A stretch of 7,756 nucleotides of DNA, taken from NCBI GenBank assembly GCA_014804285.1, contig JAAVAA010000057.1, forward strand, positions 4,158-11,913. Direction: 5' to 3'. The position numbers and the translations under genes were made by a program. The notes under the pieces are model-generated. The model saw only the letters and a list, made by a program, of their open reading frames with translations, made no database searches and had not been told where the DNA came from. Shown here one piece after another: positions 1 through 5,848 of the stretch. The DNA is from Lachnospiraceae bacterium (lineage in GTDB: Bacteria > Bacillota > Clostridia > Lachnospirales > Lachnospiraceae). Position 1 is the stretch's first letter. Every line of letters starts with the position of its first letter.

Positions 1-629
1 TCAATGGATATGGTTATGACCTGCCACGGAATGAGCTTCCCACTCTCCTGTAAGGCTTTCTTTACTGCCATCTCAAGTCCTCCGCAGCAGGGAACTTCCA
101 TCCGCAGGATGGCAACGCTTTTTATATCATTATTCTTTATTATTTGCGTCAGCTTTTCGCTGTAATCAACTGAATCAAGTTTTGGACATCCAATCAGCGT
201 GACTTTGCCTTTCATAAAGTCCTCGTGGATATTTGCATAAGCGTATGCCGTACAGTCAGCCGCAATCAGCAGCTTTGCCCCATTAAAATAAGGAGCATTC
301 ACAGGAGCCAGCTTAATTTGACAGGGCCACTGACCAAGCTGTGAAACTCCTGTATATACACGAGATGAAGAAATGTCCTGCCCCTTTGTCTTCTTTTGTT
401 TGGCAGCAAGAACAGCAGTCTCATCGTATGCAGGCGCTTCCCGTTCTTCAAAGCTGATGGCGCCGGCAGGGCACTCCGGCAGGCAGTCGCCCAGACCATC
501 ACAGTAATCCTCACGGGTCAGCACTGCTTTACCGTGGGTGATTTCAATCGCTCCTTCGTGGCAGGCAGCAGCACACGCACCACATCCGTTGCACCTGCTC
601 TCATCAATTTTTATAATCTTCCTGATCAT
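1..629 (-). CDS. Ferredoxin-like Fe-S protein (3' end cut by window edge)
   Basis: This is a probable electron carrier or Fe-S accessory protein. The 209 visible residues begin with a ferredoxin domain. Cluster motif 1 is C13-x2-C16-x2-C19-x3-C23. Motif 2 is C43-x5-C49-x3-C53, where the usual second cysteine is Leu46, so that site may hold a three-cysteine cluster. A linker (about 65-95) leads to a C-terminal domain with further cysteines: WPC103, AADC126, IGC148PKLD and PC181-C182-GG. No signal peptide or membrane helix is seen, so it is probably cytoplasmic. The ATG overlaps the upstream gene by 26 bases and is set by AGGAGGAG seven bases before it. The reading frame is still open at base 1; similar proteins as I recall them are only slightly longer, so little is probably missing. 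Such proteins often sit beside hcp and Crp/Fnr genes in anaerobes; that hcp lies just outside the window is inference. Some relatives are misnamed 'ATP-binding protein', but no Walker motif is visible. Confidence 0.88.
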   Translation of the reverse strand, partial: MIRKIIKIDESRCNGCGACAAACHEGAIEITHGKAVLTREDYCDGLGDCLPECPAGAISFEEREAPAYDETAVLAAKQKKTKGQDISSSRVYTGVSQLGQWPCQIKLAPVNAPYFNGAKLLIAADCTAYAYANIHEDFMKGKVTLIGCPKLDSVDYSEKLTQIIKNNDIKSVAILRMEVPCCGGLEMAVKKALQESGKLIPWQVITISI

Positions 630-1116
630 TTTGTACTCCTCCTGACCTGAGATCACGTTCTATCTTTTCTACTTCATTCAAAAGCCCAAGCAGTTCCGCC
701 TCGTCCAGGTCATAGCTCACATATGAAAGGGCTTTATAGAAAAACCCACTGTCCGTATATGGGATAATTCCGGTTTCCTGGTTACTGTAAGCATAGGCCG
801 CCAGCTTCTGAAGCTTTTCCAGTATCCGCAGCTTCACCTTGCGGATTGCATCGTCAGCTTCATAAATCCGGCGCATATCATAATCTGATGTATTTCCGCA
901 TGGAGCCATACATGTAGCACAGCCGGGAGCTATGGAATTTTTCTCCGAATAAATATCATTTATCATTTCCTGAAGCTCCTTGTCATCAAATTCCGGGCGG
1001 AGCAACGGGAAAGCCAAGGCTTTTATCACCAGACTATCTGTGTTAGCCGTTTTGGGATTGTTGTTGCAGGCACCGACCAGCCCGATCAATGCACTTATAA
1101 TTCTATCTTCTCTCAA
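604..1116 (-). CDS. Stand-alone Hcp-like helical cysteine-motif protein
   Basis: The product is a 170-residue soluble, mostly helical protein, first gene of the operon with the ferredoxin-like gene. Its cysteines are C17 and the cluster C66-x2-C69-x3-C73, followed by GNTSDYD. From C73 the layout resembles the N-terminal helical part of hybrid cluster protein (Hcp): CGxT, a long amphipathic helix (about 80-113), a loop, then a helix with FFYKALSYVSYD (125-136) where Hcp has its F-x-TLTNVNFD stretch. The catalytic C-terminal Hcp domains are absent. My reading is that it binds an Fe-S cluster, or assists Hcp or the ferredoxin; this is inference from pattern, not a database hit. The start is TTG, supported by AAGGAGGG six bases upstream; the first internal Met is residue 51, too late. 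The stop TGA lies inside the ferredoxin gene. An alternative is an unrelated four-helix Fe-S protein. Confidence 0.82.
   Translation of the reverse strand: MREDRIISALIGLVGACNNNPKTANTDSLVIKALAFPLLRPEFDDKELQEMINDIYSEKNSIAPGCATCMAPCGNTSDYDMRRIYEADDAIRKVKLRILEKLQKLAAYAYSNQETGIIPYTDSGFFYKALSYVSYDLDEAELLGLLNEVEKIERDLRSGGVQNDQEDYKN
636..643 (-). promoter_or_regulatory. Ribosome binding site of the ferredoxin-like gene
   Basis: AGGAGGAG is followed by a six-base gap (TACAAA plus one base of register) before the ATG at 629. It lies within the last codons of the upstream gene and fixes the start of the overlapping ferredoxin-like gene. Confidence 0.8.
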
Positions 1117-1122
1117 AGTGAA

Positions 1123-1130
1123 CCCTCCTT
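1123..1130 (-). promoter_or_regulatory. Ribosome binding site that supports a TTG start
   Basis: AAGGAGGG stands six bases before TTG at 1116. No other start codon in that frame has a comparable site, so this site decides the start of the 170-residue protein. Confidence 0.8.
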
Positions 1131-1158
1131 GACCTTATGTTTCTGATTATACTATAAT
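1129..1158 (+). promoter_or_regulatory. Predicted promoter of the Crp/Fnr regulator
   Basis: TTGACC (1129-1134) and TATAAT (1153-1158) are separated by 18 bases, giving a predicted start near 1165. It overlaps the divergent operon promoter, so the two cannot easily fire together. The palindrome at 1174-1187 would fall at about +9 to +22, where a bound regulator would block transcription. Confidence 0.55.
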
Positions 1159-1174
1159 AATTTTGGGTAGTATG
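1146..1174 (-). promoter_or_regulatory. Predicted activator-dependent promoter of the Hcp-like/ferredoxin operon
   Basis: A consensus -10 TATAAT (1151 to 1146) is visible, but the -35 position 17 bases upstream reads CATACT and matches TTGACA poorly. The predicted transcription start is about 1139, giving a leader of some 23 bases that contains the ribosome binding site. A good -10 with a poor -35 is typical of class II Crp/Fnr-activated promoters, and a palindrome lies at the right distance (centre -41.5). The start site is computed by eye. Confidence 0.55.
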
Positions 1175-1187
1175 TGGTTATAACCAC
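1174..1187. promoter_or_regulatory. Perfect 14-bp palindrome, candidate Crp/Fnr-family operator
   Basis: GTGGTTATAACCAC is its own reverse complement. The arms can be read as GTGG-N6-CCAC, the same spacing as the CRP box TGTGA-N6-TCACA but with different bases. It sits between two divergent genes, one of which encodes a Crp/Fnr-family dimer. Its centre is at -41.5 from the predicted operon start and downstream of the predicted regulator start, consistent with activation one way and autorepression the other. Binding is inferred. Confidence 0.65.
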
Positions 1188-1207
1188 GGAAATGAGGTTT
1201 TATTATT

Positions 1208-1864
1208 TTGAGTTTTATTTCCAAAACACCCCTTTTTCGGGGCTGCACAGAAGAAGATATTCAGAATATGGCAGAGCATCTGGATTTTCGGACATCCAGA
1301 TATGGAAAGGGGGATGTGATTTTCGGCGCTGGAAGCATCGTGACGGATATCGGTCTTGTCCTTTCCGGGAGTGTCCAGATTGAACATACGGATCTCTGGG
1401 GGAATAAAAGCCTCCTTGGCATCACCCCTGCCGGAGGCGTATTTGCGGAATCCTATGCCTGTATACCGAATGAGCCAATGATAGTAGATGCGGTGGCTAA
1501 TGAGGACTGTGATATTCTGTTCATAAGCGTTCCAAGGCTTTTTATGCCCTGTCCCGCCTGCTGCAGCCAAAACAGGCTTATTCAAAATCTTGTCATGATC
1601 AGTGCAGGAAAAAATATACAGCTTTCCAAGCGCAGCCTGCACACATCACCCAAAACAATACGGGGACGGCTGTTTTCTTATTTTTCGCAGCAGGTTTCTG
1701 CACAGGGAAGTAACAAAATAACAATCCCGTTTGACCGCCAGCAACTGGCAGACTATCTGAATCTGGACCGCAGCGCTTTGTCAAAGGAACTGGGAAAAAT
1801 GAAGAATGACGGCCTGATTGAATATAACAAGAATACATTTAAAATAAAAATAGATATTAAATAG
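1208..1864 (+). CDS. Crp/Fnr-family transcriptional regulator
   Basis: This 218-residue protein has the full two-domain layout. Residues about 6-115 form a cyclic-nucleotide-binding-like beta roll, and 148-214 a Crp-type winged helix with helix-turn-helix around 178-204 (QQLADYLNLDRSALSKELGKM). The cAMP pocket signature (GE..R.A) is replaced by GGVFAESYAC, so cAMP is an unlikely ligand. No Fnr-like N-terminal cysteine cluster is present; cysteines are 13, 85, 101, 115, 118 and 119. The recognition helix keeps Arg188 but has Ser where CRP has Glu181, consistent with a non-CRP operator. The start is TTG, with GAGG ten bases upstream and an in-frame stop just before it (1193-1195). By position it probably controls the divergent Hcp-like/ferredoxin operon, perhaps in response to nitric oxide or redox change as HcpR-type regulators do; the signal is inferred. 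No clear terminator follows. Confidence 0.93.
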   Translation: MSFISKTPLFRGCTEEDIQNMAEHLDFRTSRYGKGDVIFGAGSIVTDIGLVLSGSVQIEHTDLWGNKSLLGITPAGGVFAESYACIPNEPMIVDAVANEDCDILFISVPRLFMPCPACCSQNRLIQNLVMISAGKNIQLSKRSLHTSPKTIRGRLFSYFSQQVSAQGSNKITIPFDRQQLADYLNLDRSALSKELGKMKNDGLIEYNKNTFKIKIDIK

Positions 1865-1963
1865 TATTATCCGACTCACATTCCAAATTTTACTGATGAA
1901 TCTCATACAGCCATAACCTAACCGTGAAAACTAATTACCATATCGGTCAAGTCTGTATTTCAT
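1865..1963 (-). pseudogene. Aldo/keto reductase remnant (N-terminal codons only)
   Basis: From ATG at 1963 the frame reads MKYRLDRYGN, then a TAG stop (1933-1931), then FSRLGYGCMRF in the same frame. This is the beginning of an aldo/keto reductase of the kind common in Clostridia (MKYR..YGN..S.LGYGCMRF). The stop is one base from AAG (Lys). After residue F22 the similarity ends; the following codons (ISKIWNV...) do not continue the family and the Crp gene end is reached at 1864. More than 90% of a normal reductase (about 280 to 370 residues) is missing. A GGGAG ribosome binding site six bases before the ATG is still visible. The 3' limit of the remnant is approximate. Recognition is by motif memory, not by alignment. 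Confidence 0.7.
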
Positions 1964-1993
1964 ACCTGTCTCCCTTTGTAACCTCCTTGATGC

Positions 1994-2150
1994 ATATTTT
2001 CCATCAATCCATACACCCGTACGATACTGATGCCCGATAATTTCCATTTGCAAATCCCACCTTGGTTGACGTTACTCCTTTTATCTGTGAAACATACTTC
2101 TCTACGCCCCAACAACATCCGCCTGCCAGGTAAATCTCTTTCTCCTTCAT
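1994..2150 (-). pseudogene. msrA: Peptide methionine sulfoxide reductase A remnant
   Basis: From ATG at 2150 the frame gives the MsrA N-terminus: IYLAGGCCWGVEKY (catalytic Cys12 in a GGCxWG motif, with Phe replaced by Cys13), QIKGVTSTKVGFANGN. At about 2040 it leaves the family and meets TGA at 2006-2004 after 48 codons. In the +1 frame the next bases read IGHQYRTGVWIDGKY, matching the QYRTG region that normally lies some fifty codons further on. An internal deletion with a frame change is therefore the simplest reading. The C-terminus is also gone: the sequence runs directly into the leader of the aldo/keto reductase remnant. AAGGAG seven bases upstream overlaps the stop codon of the fRMsr gene, so the two were once translated as an operon for free and protein-bound methionine sulfoxide. 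The remnant cannot encode an active enzyme. Confidence 0.82.
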
Positions 2151-2162
2151 CCCACTGCTCCT

Positions 2163-2657
2163 TTATGTTAGTTCTGATTCCATAAAGCTTGCCAGAATGA
2201 CGGCAAATTCCTCCAGCCCGACAACATCCTCATGATCAAAGCGAGCTGGCTCCGGGCTGTCAATATCAATCACACCCACCACCTCGTTGTGAACAAAAAT
2301 TGGCGTCACAATCTCTGAATTAGTTGCAAGGTCACAGGCGATATGATTACAACAGGCATGCACATCTGCCACCAGCTGGGTTTTGCGTTCCTGTACCGCA
2401 GTACCACAAACCCCGGTTCCCACAGCAATTTCAGCTACGGCAGGCTTGCCTTGAAAAGGCCCCAGCACCAACCGCGTCTTTTTTAATAAATAAAAACCTG
2501 CCCAATTGACGCTTTTCAGCTGCAATTTCAACAACGCCGCCGCATTAGCAAGCACTGCGCCAAAGTCAGATGTTTCCGCTCCGATCAGACGCAGTTGCTC
2601 GTGCAGATAAGCGTATAACAGTGATTTATTTTCAAATTCTTTATAATCTAAATCCAT
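2163..2657 (-). CDS. msrC: Free methionine-R-sulfoxide reductase (GAF domain)
   Basis: This cytoplasmic enzyme reduces free L-methionine-R-sulfoxide to methionine, normally with thioredoxin. The 164-residue protein is a single GAF domain of normal length. Family marks are NWAGFYLL (51-58), LGPFQGKPA (65-73), GTGVCGTA (80-87), DVHACCNHIACD (98-109), NSEIVTPI (113-120) and GVIDIDS (128-134). Of the three family cysteines, two are kept with correct spacing: C84 (GVCG) and C108 (HIACD). The third, expected after GKPA, is Val74. The unusual pair C102-C103 lies close to C108 in sequence and might substitute. The ATG is preceded by GAGGGGAG. A possible -10 TATAAT at 2713-2708 lacks a good -35; read-through from the membrane-protein gene upstream is also possible. 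The downstream msrA is decayed, so this may be the last working member of a former repair operon. Confidence 0.92.
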   Translation of the reverse strand: MDLDYKEFENKSLLYAYLHEQLRLIGAETSDFGAVLANAAALLKLQLKSVNWAGFYLLKKTRLVLGPFQGKPAVAEIAVGTGVCGTAVQERKTQLVADVHACCNHIACDLATNSEIVTPIFVHNEVVGVIDIDSPEPARFDHEDVVGLEEFAVILASFMESELT

Positions 2658-2801
2658 TTCTATCTCCCCTCATATAGATTTTCAACAACATTCTCTATGT
2701 CTATCGGATTATAAAAATCTCCTCTAAAATGCTCATAGTGTTTCTTTCTGTTCTTAATAACGTTTCTACTGCGTGAGCAGCTACGATGCAATATCTATCT
2801 G

Positions 2802-3464
2802 CTACAGATTTCTTTTCATATCATAATATCCGGTTAAGACTGCCCACACATAAGCGCATGTTTTGGGTATCATAAGCATACCAATCATAGGAACTGCATC
2901 CGCAAAAAGCACTACCGGAATATAAAATCCGAAGCTTAACACAATCGACAGCCCCATAAACCGGAATGCCCGATCGTTTGTTTCGCGTGTCTTTTGGTAA
3001 AAGAGAACAATTATAAGCACCCCAAGCAATACAAACGGAATATTTCTATATATCCCCCATGACAACGGCGCATCTGCAGATGTCCATTCATTTTGCGGGA
3101 ACAGACACAGAACAATCCTTGAAGCAGCCAGCAGGCAAATACAGGCACTCAAACCGGTTCCGCTCTGCACATGGTAACGAATCCGCCATACATAATAGAG
3201 CAGCACATAGAACACTGTCATAGTGATCGAAGTAACCAGTTTTCCAACACCAAGCGCCGCTGTGAAGTTCTCCAGGCCGGTCGTGCATAGTGCATAGGCA
3301 CGAGGAAGAAGGTGGAACGCATCGCCGGTTCCAAGAATGACTGCCATCACCCCAAACAGAAAGTATTGCTTTTCTTTGCGCCCTTTGATCATCATTCTGA
3401 TCCCAACGGTAATAACAAGCGTTAAATACACAATATCAAACAGTGTTTCCATAATTGCCTGCAT
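2802..3464 (-). CDS. Seven-helix membrane protein of unknown function
   Basis: I do not recognise this 220-residue protein. It has about seven hydrophobic segments (roughly 5-25, 34-54, 77-94, 104-123, 138-157, 167-187, 193-212). A polar, motif-like stretch GTGDAFHLLPR (45-55) closes the second helix, with Asp48, His51 and Arg55 suggesting an active or ligand site at the membrane face. Other distinctive pieces are GKLVTSITMTVFY (74-86) and GIYRNIPF (137-144). The GD-x-F-x-x-LP pattern faintly recalls the YhhN/TMEM86 lysoplasmalogenase family, but I would not assign it on that. The ATG at 3464 has AAGGAG upstream; Met5 is an alternative start without such a site. A strong promoter precedes it, so it is transcribed on its own and perhaps through to fRMsr 144 bases downstream, as no convincing terminator lies between. 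Confidence 0.9.
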   Translation of the reverse strand: MQAIMETLFDIVYLTLVITVGIRMMIKGRKEKQYFLFGVMAVILGTGDAFHLLPRAYALCTTGLENFTAALGVGKLVTSITMTVFYVLLYYVWRIRYHVQSGTGLSACICLLAASRIVLCLFPQNEWTSADAPLSWGIYRNIPFVLLGVLIIVLFYQKTRETNDRAFRFMGLSIVLSFGFYIPVVLFADAVPMIGMLMIPKTCAYVWAVLTGYYDMKRNL

Positions 3465-3527
3465 AGATATCTCTCCTTCTCTTTCACTCTTATTTGTTCA
3501 TTTACAACGGATTTCTTATCTGCTAAA

Positions 3528-3556
3528 ATTATACGCAGGAAAAAAGCACACGTCAA
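3528..3556 (-). promoter_or_regulatory. Near-consensus sigma-A promoter of the seven-helix protein
   Basis: TTGACG (3556 to 3551), a spacer of exactly 17 bases and a perfect TATAAT (3533 to 3528) give a predicted start near 3521 and a leader of about 57 bases ending in AAGGAG. It is the best promoter in the window and separates this gene from the ABC permease gene upstream. Confidence 0.85.
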
Positions 3557-3628
3557 TTACTGAAAAAAATGAGTAAGGAAGAACTAGCTAATCCAGCCAA
3601 TGAAATTCCGTAATTTAACTTCCAAATT

Positions 3629-5848
3629 TTACATCATCGTATCATCCCTAAGAACCTCTGCCAGACTTATTTTGCGTACATTCCGCCATGCAAGATAGTA
3701 TGCCAGCGCCACAAAGCTCAAAATGGCCAGCGTGAAAAGAATAATTGGAATTAACGGCATCTCCATCATGAATTCTCCTATTTCAACATAACTTAGCTTC
3801 AGCATATACCCTACTGCCACGATTGCCAGAGGAAGGGTAAGCAAAATAGGACGCCCGACCAAAACCATTGCCTCTATACAAAACATCTTTCTGATATCTT
3901 CAGACGTTAGACCAACTGACATATACCTGGCGAATTCCCGTTTCCTTTGACGCACAAATCCCAATGTATTTGAAAACACATTGCCAATCCCTATTATTGC
4001 AAGCAGAACACAGAAACCGCCGAAGACAGCCTTTATTCCCTGAATCTGCTTGTTATTTGTTTCATATTCCTGAATTCGGTTTTCATATTCTATGTTGTAT
4101 TTCTCACCGACAAGCTGAACTATCGTTCTCTGCAGCGTAACCAGTTCTTCCAATGTTACATTTTCTCCACCCCGGATACAGATGTAACCATCTTCCGCCG
4201 TTCCTCCTAACTGCCCTTTTATCTCTTTCCATAAAGATACCGGAACAAAATGCACCAACTCATAATAGTCAAGCGTTGCATATTCCTCCCTTAATTCAGG
4301 AACCGCTTCTGTATAAGACAGTACCGGTATCTCTGCTGTCATTTCTTCATTACCAGACTGCCTTAAAACACTTGTGGCATTTTCTCCTTTTAGATAAGGC
4401 ATAAAATCAGGATGTCTGAAGTCAGGATTTGTTACATCACGAATCCGGTTTAATATCACTGCACCGTCAAGTCGCGGCGTAATGCCTATCTGCTCACAAT
4501 ACGCGGAAAAACTGTTATCATCCAGTATAACAATCGGAGCATTTACCAGCCAGCCTCCGGGGGCCTGCGTTACATAGTTACCGGAAGCCCCGGAAAATCC
4601 GCCAAAGGATTTCATATCTTCACTCATTTCTTCCTCTGCAATGATCCTCTTTGCTGTTGCCTTCTGATATACAATGGCACTTTCCACCCCGGTAAGTTCC
4701 TGAACAGCCTCTGCTTTTTCAAATATCTCTACTTGCGCCTCCTTAATGGTAACCATTACATCCCATACTTCCTGATACCGTTCAAAATAAGTTTCCCTTG
4801 TGCTGATCCCGGAAAGGGAAAAGAAACACTGCATGACTGCAAATGCCATGAATGAAAATATAAGCGATAGAGATGCCGTCCGTAAAGCTTTTCTCTGCGC
4901 CTTTAACGCATTACCCGCCAACTCTCCCTCCACTCCAAATAATCGTGCAAGTAAATAAGAGTTCTTCTTTCGCTTTAACTGTAATTCGCCAGTATTTTTG
5001 ATTGCTTCCAGCGGTGTCAGCCTGCTTAATTTTCTGGCCGGCAGCCATGCGGAAATCCATATGGTCAGCACAGTTATAAGCAATGTCACTAACAAAACCA
5101 GCGGATGATAGACAGGTACCGCTTTATGCCTTCCCGAAATATCGCTTCCAAGCCAAGTATTGGATAACTTCGTCAGTCCCATACTCCCTGCAATACCAAA
5201 CAAATTTCCCACCACTATCGGCACTGTACAAAGAACAGCCGCTTCCTGCAAAAGACATATCCGAATCTGCTTTGGTGTAGCTCCAATACTCGAAAAAATA
5301 CCAAACTGATGAATTCTTGCATTCATGGATACAGCAAAAGAATTATGGATAATGATGATCAGCGAAAACGATGCTGCCAGCGTTATCAAAATAAACATCG
5401 GAAACAACAGCCTTGGAGCCGTATCTCCTTCGCCACGGATCAAATACATTGCTAAAAGTTCATAGTTATAAACAATTTTTTCCGGCTGAATCCCGATCTG
5501 CTCCGCAATATAGGGAGTATCAGAAAAAACAAACTTATAATCGTCAAAATAAATATCTATTGTTGTTTCTACCTCCTCATATCCTTTTTTATTTACTACT
5601 GTATCTTTAACATTAGCGAAATTTTTTATGGCTTCTATATCCTCCCCGGCAAGTTCTCCAATAATCCGGCTCTGCCATCCGCCTTCCTCCTGCTTGATCC
5701 TCTCAACCTCATATTTCCATGCATTATAAAACAAGCCGCATAATAAAGATAAAAGCAGGGCTGAAATAAATGCTGCAATCATAACAGACAAGCCAGCGGA
5801 ACGGTTGTTTTTAATATAACCTGATGAATAATCTTTCCACATATCCAT
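3629..5848 (-). CDS. ABC transporter permease, two FtsX/MacB-type modules
   Basis: This 739-residue membrane subunit partners the ATPase encoded directly before it. Hydrophobic segments at about 20-41, 147-170, 203-226, 249-270, 324-347, 606-628, 657-683 and 698-721 give eight helices in two repeats of four. Each repeat has an FtsX-type cytoplasmic coupling stretch: QFGIFSSIGATPKQI (181-195) and REFARYMSVGLTSEDI (637-652), and each ends in an L..L.EA/EVL motif (TPLEAI 278-283, SLAEVL 728-733). Two extracytoplasmic domains are present, about 105 residues after helix 1 and about 260 after helix 5. That layout fits mechanotransmission or export-type ABC systems of Firmicutes and differs from the ten-helix, single large loop plan of BceB. 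The ATG overlaps the ATPase stop by one base (TAATG), with GGAGGAGG just upstream, implying translational coupling. The substrate is unknown; an antimicrobial peptide or other envelope-active compound is inferred from the kinase neighbour. No convincing terminator follows. Confidence 0.93.
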   Translation of the reverse strand: MDMWKDYSSGYIKNNRSAGLSVMIAAFISALLLSLLCGLFYNAWKYEVERIKQEEGGWQSRIIGELAGEDIEAIKNFANVKDTVVNKKGYEEVETTIDIYFDDYKFVFSDTPYIAEQIGIQPEKIVYNYELLAMYLIRGEGDTAPRLLFPMFILITLAASFSLIIIIHNSFAVSMNARIHQFGIFSSIGATPKQIRICLLQEAAVLCTVPIVVGNLFGIAGSMGLTKLSNTWLGSDISGRHKAVPVYHPLVLLVTLLITVLTIWISAWLPARKLSRLTPLEAIKNTGELQLKRKKNSYLLARLFGVEGELAGNALKAQRKALRTASLSLIFSFMAFAVMQCFFSLSGISTRETYFERYQEVWDVMVTIKEAQVEIFEKAEAVQELTGVESAIVYQKATAKRIIAEEEMSEDMKSFGGFSGASGNYVTQAPGGWLVNAPIVILDDNSFSAYCEQIGITPRLDGAVILNRIRDVTNPDFRHPDFMPYLKGENATSVLRQSGNEEMTAEIPVLSYTEAVPELREEYATLDYYELVHFVPVSLWKEIKGQLGGTAEDGYICIRGGENVTLEELVTLQRTIVQLVGEKYNIEYENRIQEYETNNKQIQGIKAVFGGFCVLLAIIGIGNVFSNTLGFVRQRKREFARYMSVGLTSEDIRKMFCIEAMVLVGRPILLTLPLAIVAVGYMLKLSYVEIGEFMMEMPLIPIILFTLAILSFVALAYYLAWRNVRKISLAEVLRDDTMM

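Noticed and set aside
396..650. 84-codon plus-strand frame over the ferredoxin-like gene
   Set aside because: It is a shadow of the minus-strand coding sequence, whose cysteine motifs are unmistakable; the plus-strand product is low-complexity and motif-free.
1178..1642. 154-codon open frame on the minus strand opposite the Crp/Fnr gene
   Set aside because: It is antisense to a gene with complete family motifs, has no family resemblance and lacks a supporting ribosome binding site.
2761..2790. Possible terminator stem CTGC-GTGA-GCAG after the seven-helix protein gene
   Set aside because: The stem has only four pairs and no T-run follows on the minus strand.
3557..3628. Possible terminator after the ABC permease
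   Set aside because: Only weak five-pair stems can be drawn, and the T-run lies about a dozen bases beyond the better one, so the arrangement is not convincing.
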